A stretch of DNA of 64,000 nucleotides, from positions 1,612,001 through 1,676,000 of the forward strand of contig JAQFVV010000112.1 of assembly GCA_028023455.1 (NCBI GenBank). The letters are read 5' to 3'. Source of the stretch: Epiperipatus broadwayi. Taxonomy: Eukaryota > Onychophora > Udeonychophora > Euonychophora > Peripatidae. Positions within the stretch are counted from its first letter, which is position 1. Every line of letters starts with the position of its first letter. This document shows positions 58,601 to 64,000 of this stretch, piece after piece. The position numbers were made by a program, and so were the translations under genes. The notes beneath the pieces were generated by a model. It saw only the letters and a program-made list of their open reading frames with translations, made no database searches and was not told the origin of the DNA.

Positions 58601-58739
58601 TACAGGCATTAAGAAAATGATTAGAATGATAACAAAAGCAACTGCTTCTCCACAAGTGATTTCAGAATCATACATTGAATTTAGCAGGATTAGGATTTTG
58701 AGCCTCCCTGCTAAAATTGCATGGAAAAAAATTTCATAA

Positions 58740-60240
58740 AAATTTGTGAGTGATCAGATTACTGAATGCAGGAAGTCCAATAAAGGGCCACTATGGGAAC
58801 GGACTTATGCCAAGGAACTGAACATTCTTCCCCTTCAGGAACAAAAAATAACAAGAATTATGGAATTAAAAACCAAGTATAGGGAAAATCAGAAGGTCGT
58901 TAATGATATCTCTCGATTAAGAGAGCATGACAATATTTACATCTGCAGCACTGCTAGACTAGGGGTTACCTTCGGTGGGCCCTTGGGTATGGAAAAAGGT
59001 GGGTGGCAACCAATACATGGGAACTTTCATGCTTTTTAGAATCCGGGAACATTACACAGAAAAATTAAATCCTATCAGCTGTTAAGTCCTGTAGATCCTT
59101 CTCGACTGAGGATTCCAATTCGCACAACTCACCGAATCTCGTATCCTAGTTAAAATCAAAGCATTTCAATATGGGACTCACCCTGGTCTGCATGGAATAC
59201 CCAAGTTCCTTCTGATACACCTTAGGTCTTTCATGGTGGACCTTCTTGCTGACATATGCCAAGAAATCAGTGGCATCTACCCCACTGCTGTGGTGCCTTT
59301 TACAAAAAAGCCTGATGGTCCTAGTGATTTGGGGAATTTAAGATCCATTTCTATGGTCCCATTGATAATAAAGACAATTGAAAGTATCATCAAAGATATT
59401 ATTCAGCAGAACATCATACAGCAATTTTCATCTTATCAATTTGCTAAGAAGGGGAGCTCTACTGCTGATGCCATCAGCTGGTTCTGCCTCATAGTTGACC
59501 ATGTACATAATAGAAAGATGAACTGGCCAGTTGCAATACAACTGGACTTTGCCAGTCCTTTTGATTGTGTCGAATTGAAGTGCTGCTCAGTGTTCTGGAG
59601 GGACTCAAAGTGCCTAAGGCATACCTCCAAATGATAGAGAACCTGCTGCAAAATCGTGAGGTTTTTCTGTCTTTGGATGGTCGAGTCACTCCAGGTTTTC
59701 AGCCCTGTGTTTCCATCCCTCAGGGCTCACCACTGATGCTACTTCTCCTTTTTATGGCCTACATCAACCCTCTCCTGTTGACCATTGAGGCATCTCTAAC
59801 CAGAGTTGCCATTCCATTGCTGGGAGAGAACATTCACATATTTCCTACATGGATGATGTGGTGGTGTTTCTCTCTTCACAGGAGGAGATTGGTGAGCTAG
59901 AGAAGATATTAGACCAGGTTGCTTGTGACTTTGGTCTAAAGGTCAATGAGGAGAAATCGGCCTTATGGTTAATTAGACCTGGAAAAAAGGAGATTTAGAG
60001 CTCCCCTGCAGAAATTTCTCAGCTTCTGACTGGCTCCTCCCCAATGTTATGAGAAAAGAGCTGGAGGCCTTGTTTAATAAGCTCAAAAAAACTAAATTCC
60101 TTGAGAACAGTCCCTCTGTCATTGTTGGGAAAGGTCATGCTACTAAATGCAGTGGTGCTGCCAAAGATAAGTTTTTGGTGGGTCCTTCTCCAACAAAGAT
60201 GTTTATTAAATGAATTGAAACACTATGTATGAAGCTGTGC
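58740..60240 (+). pseudogene. Tx1-like LINE ORF2: reverse transcriptase
   Basis: 59233-59634 reads AVVPFTKKPDGPSDLGNLRS, ISMVPLIIKTIESI and VAIQLDFASPFDCVE, the RT fingers and palm (the second Asp site is present). 59565-59900 adds VSIPQGSPLMLLLLFMAYIN. In another frame YMDDVVVF (59846-59869) keeps the catalytic double Asp, followed by CDFGLKVNEEKSALW. A stop ends the readable region near 59998. Confidence 0.83.
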
Positions 60241-60351
60241 TATGGGGAGGACACCAGTAATCAGCATGAGGATCCTTCAACAATGTAAGAAGTTGAATGG
60301 TTTAAGGCTGAACTTCTACAGAATTTTTTCCTGCAATGAACCCATAACATC

Positions 60352-61077
60352 TTGGTCAGGTTGTTGTGTGAGTACAAGAAAAATGAGTGTCCCTTGTCAT
60401 GCATTAAAGTGGAACCCACAGATCGACACCCTCCACCTAAAGGGGGTGTTTGGTTGAAGCCACAGGTCTCAATAGTCAAGACTTCCAGCAACTTGTTTGC
60501 AGGGAAATTATCTTATTGGGATAACTATGGGCTCTCACATAATGATAAGGTTGAAGAAAAAAGTAAATCTTTATTTGGTATAATTGGATTTGCAAGAGTG
60601 TTCAAGAGGTTAAAATTAAAACCAAAACTGGTAGACTTTCTGTTCAAGATCAGTCTTGGAGTACTCCCTACTTGGGCTTTCTAAATTATAGGAGAGGGAT
60701 TAGTTTGGACACTATATGCCCTCTCTGCAATAAAGCTGAGGATCATGAACATATTATGCAAGATTGTGAAAAATGGAACAATATATGGATGGTTCCTAAT
60801 ACAAATGTCAGATAAAAATACTGCCATTGATATTACCAAAGCAATCAAAAAAAGGGTGAATTTGGGTTGATTAGACTTGCAACTCAAGTGAACTTTGCCA
60901 TTTGGGCAGCCCAGAATATTTTAATATTTCAAGGGGGAACTGAACAAACCTTTCATGAAATTTTTCTTAAGAAAATTAAAGAGCTGGAAAAGACCGACAA
61001 GAGGACATGTCAGGAATGGATGGTGGATCAAACTTGGTCCAGAGTTAATTTGGCCAAGACTATATCAATTAGATAGA
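60352..61077 (+). pseudogene. Tx1-like LINE ORF2: C-terminal zinc knuckle region
   Basis: Reads SYWDNYGLSHNDKVEEKSKS, VDFLFKISLGVLPTWAF, then in a new frame ISLDTICPLCNKAEDHEHIM and QDCE (60700-60770): Cys-x2-Cys-x7-His-x4-Cys, a zf-RVT-type knuckle. It ends FHEIFLKKIKELEKTDKR and a stop at 61075-61077. The 3' UTR follows to 61811. Confidence 0.8.
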
Positions 61078-61811
61078 ATACTCTAATGAACTCATTGATT
61101 AACATACTCTAAGTATTCACTGTTATTATGTACATGAGGACATTCTTGTGACAATTTATTATACTTCAAACTCAAAAGACTTGTATCCATAATCCCTGAT
61201 GGGCTCATAACTTATAGGACACTGTTACTGAGAAGCAGGAAGGCTGACCCCAAACATTGAGTAAATGTTTGACTACCTCCATTGATTAAGGTCAATTCTC
61301 CTGACCTCTGAAAGGATAGATTAGGAGGCACTCCAGGCCTTCGGTTTGGGGATGTAGTCACTACAGACTTGAAGGAGCCCAATTTATATTTCTGATTATT
61401 TGAATTTATTGATTCTATTGTACAAAAATGTAAATAATTGCTTGTAGATTTACAATTCAGGTATGTTACTAACATGAAGTGTGATCATGACCCTCAGGAG
61501 TCAGAGTGAAGACACTGCGGGTCATGACAAAATTTCAAGTTGTAATTTATTAAGCAGGCTGCCTTAATAGGTCTCTCTAGATTGTACTTTTTATTTGACC
61601 AGGGTTATCAAAAGATGGTTGTTGTACCCAGAAAAATTACATGTGAAATATTGATAATCTTAAACATGGTAATCACTATAATTGTTTGTCAGTTGGAATT
61701 ATGTATAGGTGAAAAGGGGAGGTAGAATAAGTGTAACTTAGACATTATTGTAATCTGATGATATTGACAATGGGCAAAGAGGCACAAATAAAAGTTCTTT
61801 TGAAAGAAAGT

Positions 61812-62150
61812 CTCCCATAGCAAATTTTAAAATGTTTACTCTGATCAAAAGCCTTTTATACGTCCATATAAAAATCTACTACTTCATCATGATGAGAACT
61901 TGTTGGGGCATAAACCTGAATTAGCTGCATTTGGTAACTGCTATTAAATTGTATAACTAATTTTGCCACTCTGTCCGATACACCATCAATCTCCACACTG
62001 TTGTTCTTCCATTTTTTATTTATAATGAATCCTATTCCACTTGTATTTCCAATGTCTTTATAGTAGAGCATATGTCCACTTTTTTAAATCAATTCTCTTT
62101 TTTCACCTTTTCTTCTAACTTAAAGTCCAATAATGCCCCCCTCCTCACTT
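61812..62150 (-). pseudogene. RTE-type LINE: N-terminal endonuclease
   Basis: 62071-61856 (-) is open: MLYYKDIGNTSGIGFIINKK, GVSDRVAKLVIQF and LIQVYAPTSSHHDEVVDFY. This is the RTE endonuclease upstream of the GDFNA motif. It stops at 61819, where the Tx1-like LINE entered. Further 5' (62150-62580) there is probably RTE 5' untranslated sequence, but its exact end is not defined. Confidence 0.83.
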
Positions 62151-62583
62151 AAATATAAGACTTAATTCTTGCAATCTTCCTTCACTGAAAGTAATCAGAG
62201 TTGTAAGGACCTAAATAAAGTCATCTTCAAATTCCTGGTTCCACAATCAGATTCTTACCACCCTCCACCCTCGGCCACCAACCACTGCCTTGGTTGGTTA
62301 CTTTACAGCCTCCTGGGAATAAGAGCCATGATTTATTTTTGTCTGTCATGATTGTATCTATCTATTGGAAACATATTTATCATTTACACATATTCATTCT
62401 ACCTTATCAGGCAGCTGAGAAGAAAGACCATGGTGTTTCTTGATCTTAATCTCAGAAGTAAAAAGCCAATAAACTCACTATGCCGTGAATGCATGTTGAT
62501 GAGCAGCCCATCCATGTTCATATACTATATGAATAATCACATATTAATAACAGCTGCTACATCAAAAACATATGGAGTGGATA
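62150..62583 (-). other. Junction zone between RTE 5' end and split Penelope element
   Basis: GC is locally higher (CCACCCTCCACCCTCGGCC at 62257). + ORFs here have no recognisable similarity. Somewhere in this block the RTE 5' end meets the Penelope-like sequence; I could not place it or find a target duplication. Confidence 0.4.
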
Positions 62584-63230
62584 TTAGGAATTTGCCCTGC
62601 TCAGTTCCTTTAAGGAATCAAAAGGTCTTCTTTCAGTTAATAGCAATCTTCTTTCAGTTAATAGCAAACTCCTTTCTGCAGAATAATAATGCGAATTATG
62701 ATAGCTATTTGTATGGGTGGATTTTTTGGAAACTGATTTTGATAAGGAATCATCATATTTTCTTGCAATCAAAATATTAAGAAAAGAAAATTATTTATTT
62801 TCAACTTCTATAGTAAACTTAATATTATGCCAATCATTAAGAAATGAGTTCAAAACATCAATATTATGAGCCCATATAATCAATGTATATTCACATATCT
62901 GTGACAGATAGGTTTCTTATTCACATATCTGTGACAAATAGGTTTCTCAGTAGCTCCATTTAATACTTGATTTTCAAAATTATTCATGATGGGATCAGCA
63001 ATTACAGAAGATGGTTGGAGATCCCATAAAGTCATTTAATTTGTTTATACTTTTGAAAATCATGAATAAAAAAATTTATTTTAGGCAAATTATTGTATTG
63101 AGCTATTATAGGTAAAGCTTCTTCAACAGGAATACTAGTAAATGTAGAAGAAATATCTAAACTAACCAATAAACCACTTTTAGTTAGTTTTAAGTTTTTA
63201 ATTATAGAAATAAAATGACCATTTTTTTAA
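62584..63230 (-). pseudogene. Penelope-like element: reverse transcriptase half (part of split copy)
   Basis: From 63230 downwards: HFISIIKNLKLTKSGLLVSL, DISSTFTSIPVEEALPII (the LVSFDVxxLFTxVP motif of Penelope-like RT, with one Asp kept), IADPIMNNFENQ, then thumb sequence LIARKYDDSLSKSVSKKSTH and TNSYHNSHYY (the 'YRKPTHTNRY' block). In the thumb LLLTERR is duplicated in a 21-bp tandem repeat (62622-62665). Its endonuclease half lies at 51178-52004, 10.6 kb away, separated by the nested RTE. Confidence 0.78.
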
Positions 63231-64000
63231 ATTCAGGATGGAATGTTATCTGTCAACAGTTGTAATCATTGGGCTAAATATCTAGCCAAAGCATGTGACC
63301 AGAGCTTGTAGGTTGTCAGATGATCATCTTACTTAAAATAGAACAAAAAAATATTCTACTTTCTAATGGATACAATAAAAACATATACAAGGCATTACAT
63401 AGCATTGATACTAAAAAGAAGAAAGAGGATAAAATTGATAATTCAACTAGTTATAGAGTAAAAGGGTCACTGATAAAAAGATCATCTAATTTTAGCATAA
63501 ATACTATTCTTTCCACTAGCAAAACAAATTGATTTTTTCCATAAACCTGAAGATAGAATATGTTTGGAATACCAGGGAGTTTATGAAATTCCATTTTGCT
63601 CAAAAAACTATATAGGTCAGTCTAATAGACTAATTAATGATCATAAAAATGCCTTTCATCAAAAGTACATCAGACTTTACTTCATATTTTTTAAAAATTG
63701 GTCATAAACCTGATTTTGATAATGCCAAAATACTTGCTAATTTGGAAAAGTATGAATTGAGAACTATGAGGGAGTTGATTGAAATATTAAGATTAATTTG
63801 TTTAAATAGAGCAGATAAAGCACAATGTATTCCAGCTTTATGGGGACCACTTATTTTATCTCTTTCTTCTAATATAAAATGGTGAAACTGAAAACAATAA
63901 ACATTTTATTAATTCCCATATTCTTAATGCTCAACTATTTCATGCTCAATCTTGTTACTATTTGAGATCTAATGGTTTTTCTTTGAAAAGTTAACCTTCA
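63231..64000 (+). pseudogene. Second Penelope-like copy: linker and endonuclease, truncated by the window
   Basis: LLSNGYNKNIYKALHSIDTK (63355-63415), KPEDRICLEYQGVYEIPF (63545-63595), then QSNRLINDHKNAFHQK and, in the + frame 63637-63885, PDFDNAKILANLEKYELRTM with LIEIL. It is the same domain as 51692-51414 but in the opposite direction, and better preserved at YEIPF. The last 140 bases match 51205-51345 reversed, so the 3' UTR continues past the window edge. Confidence 0.8.

Larger units (their letters stand above)
55292..61811 (+). mobile_element. Tx1/L1-like LINE, near full length, nested in the RTE
   Basis: AAAGCCTCCCATA (55279-55291) and AAAGTCTCCCATA (61807-61819) flank it, a 12/13 match that reads as the target-site duplication. 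The RTE endonuclease gene resumes exactly on both sides. The element holds a gag-like ORF1 and an endonuclease/RT ORF2 and ends CACAAATAAAAGTTCTTTTG without a long A-tail. Length 6.5 kb. The assignment to the Tx1/L1 group rests on the CCHC-type ORF1, the RT style and the C-terminal zinc knuckle; other non-LTR clades with ORF1 cannot be excluded. Confidence 0.82.

Noticed and set aside
62352-62780. 142-codon + ORF
   Set aside because: Antisense to the Penelope RT thumb and junction zone; no similarity of its own.
62584-64000. Single Penelope insertion with twin-priming 5' inversion
   Set aside because: Considered, but the leftward RT half has its own same-strand endonuclease half at 51178-52004, so two separate copies explain the data better. 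Not fully excluded.

Overview
The window is nuclear DNA from an animal. It is strongly AT-rich, has GT/AG-split exons separated by kilobase introns, and is packed with metazoan-type transposable elements. The mix of elements (RTE and Tx1/L1-like LINEs, Penelope-like elements, Ty3/gypsy, mariner, hAT/ZBED-like, piggyBac-type and pogo-like non-autonomous elements) together with the oxysterol-binding-protein sequence fits a large repeat-rich invertebrate genome. A mollusc, perhaps a cephalopod, is my best guess, but nothing in the sequence proves it.

The only host gene I recognise is the 3' end of an oxysterol-binding protein-related gene of the ORP1/ORP2 type on the + strand. Six coding exons (6599-6717, 10390-10513, 14791-14940, 15017-15140, 28625-28715, 33492-33594) join in phase into 236 residues and a stop, and they cover the second half of the lipid-binding (ORD) domain. 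The 5' exons, including the one carrying the family signature, must lie before the window. A 3' UTR with several AATAAA signals follows.

The introns are graveyards of mobile DNA. Intron 1 upstream (1-6598) holds direct repeats, a 200-bp palindrome and a TTAA-flanked piggyBac-type MITE. Later introns hold mariner transposase pieces, RTE 3' ends, an RTE interrupted by a foldback MITE and two minisatellites, fragments of a second LINE family in both orientations, two copies of a foldback family, a 1.2-kb inverted-repeat element and a hAT (ZBED5/FAM200-like) transposase relic.

Downstream of the gene (about 34-64 kb) there is AT-rich intergenic DNA with a tRNA-Gly-like sequence, an unidentified decayed coding stretch (39.4-40.3 kb), a dead Ty3/gypsy retrotransposon (41.97-46.97 kb) bracketed by an odd 72-74 bp direct repeat, and a 1.4-kb palindrome of the foldback family. 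The last 13 kb is a four-layer nest: a Penelope-like element on the - strand is split by an RTE element, and the RTE is itself split by a pogo-like MITE and by a 6.5-kb Tx1-like LINE with recognisable target-site duplication. A second Penelope-like copy meets the first head to head near 63.23 kb and runs off the window.

No transposon ORF examined is intact. The most novel-looking signals are (i) LINE 3' fragments embedded at the same internal position in two copies of the foldback family, (ii) the repeated F-then-R palindromic architecture of that family at three loci, (iii) the long repeat flanking the gypsy element, and (iv) a recurring CTGANGA...GAAAC (hammerhead-core-like) motif in several unrelated-looking repeats.
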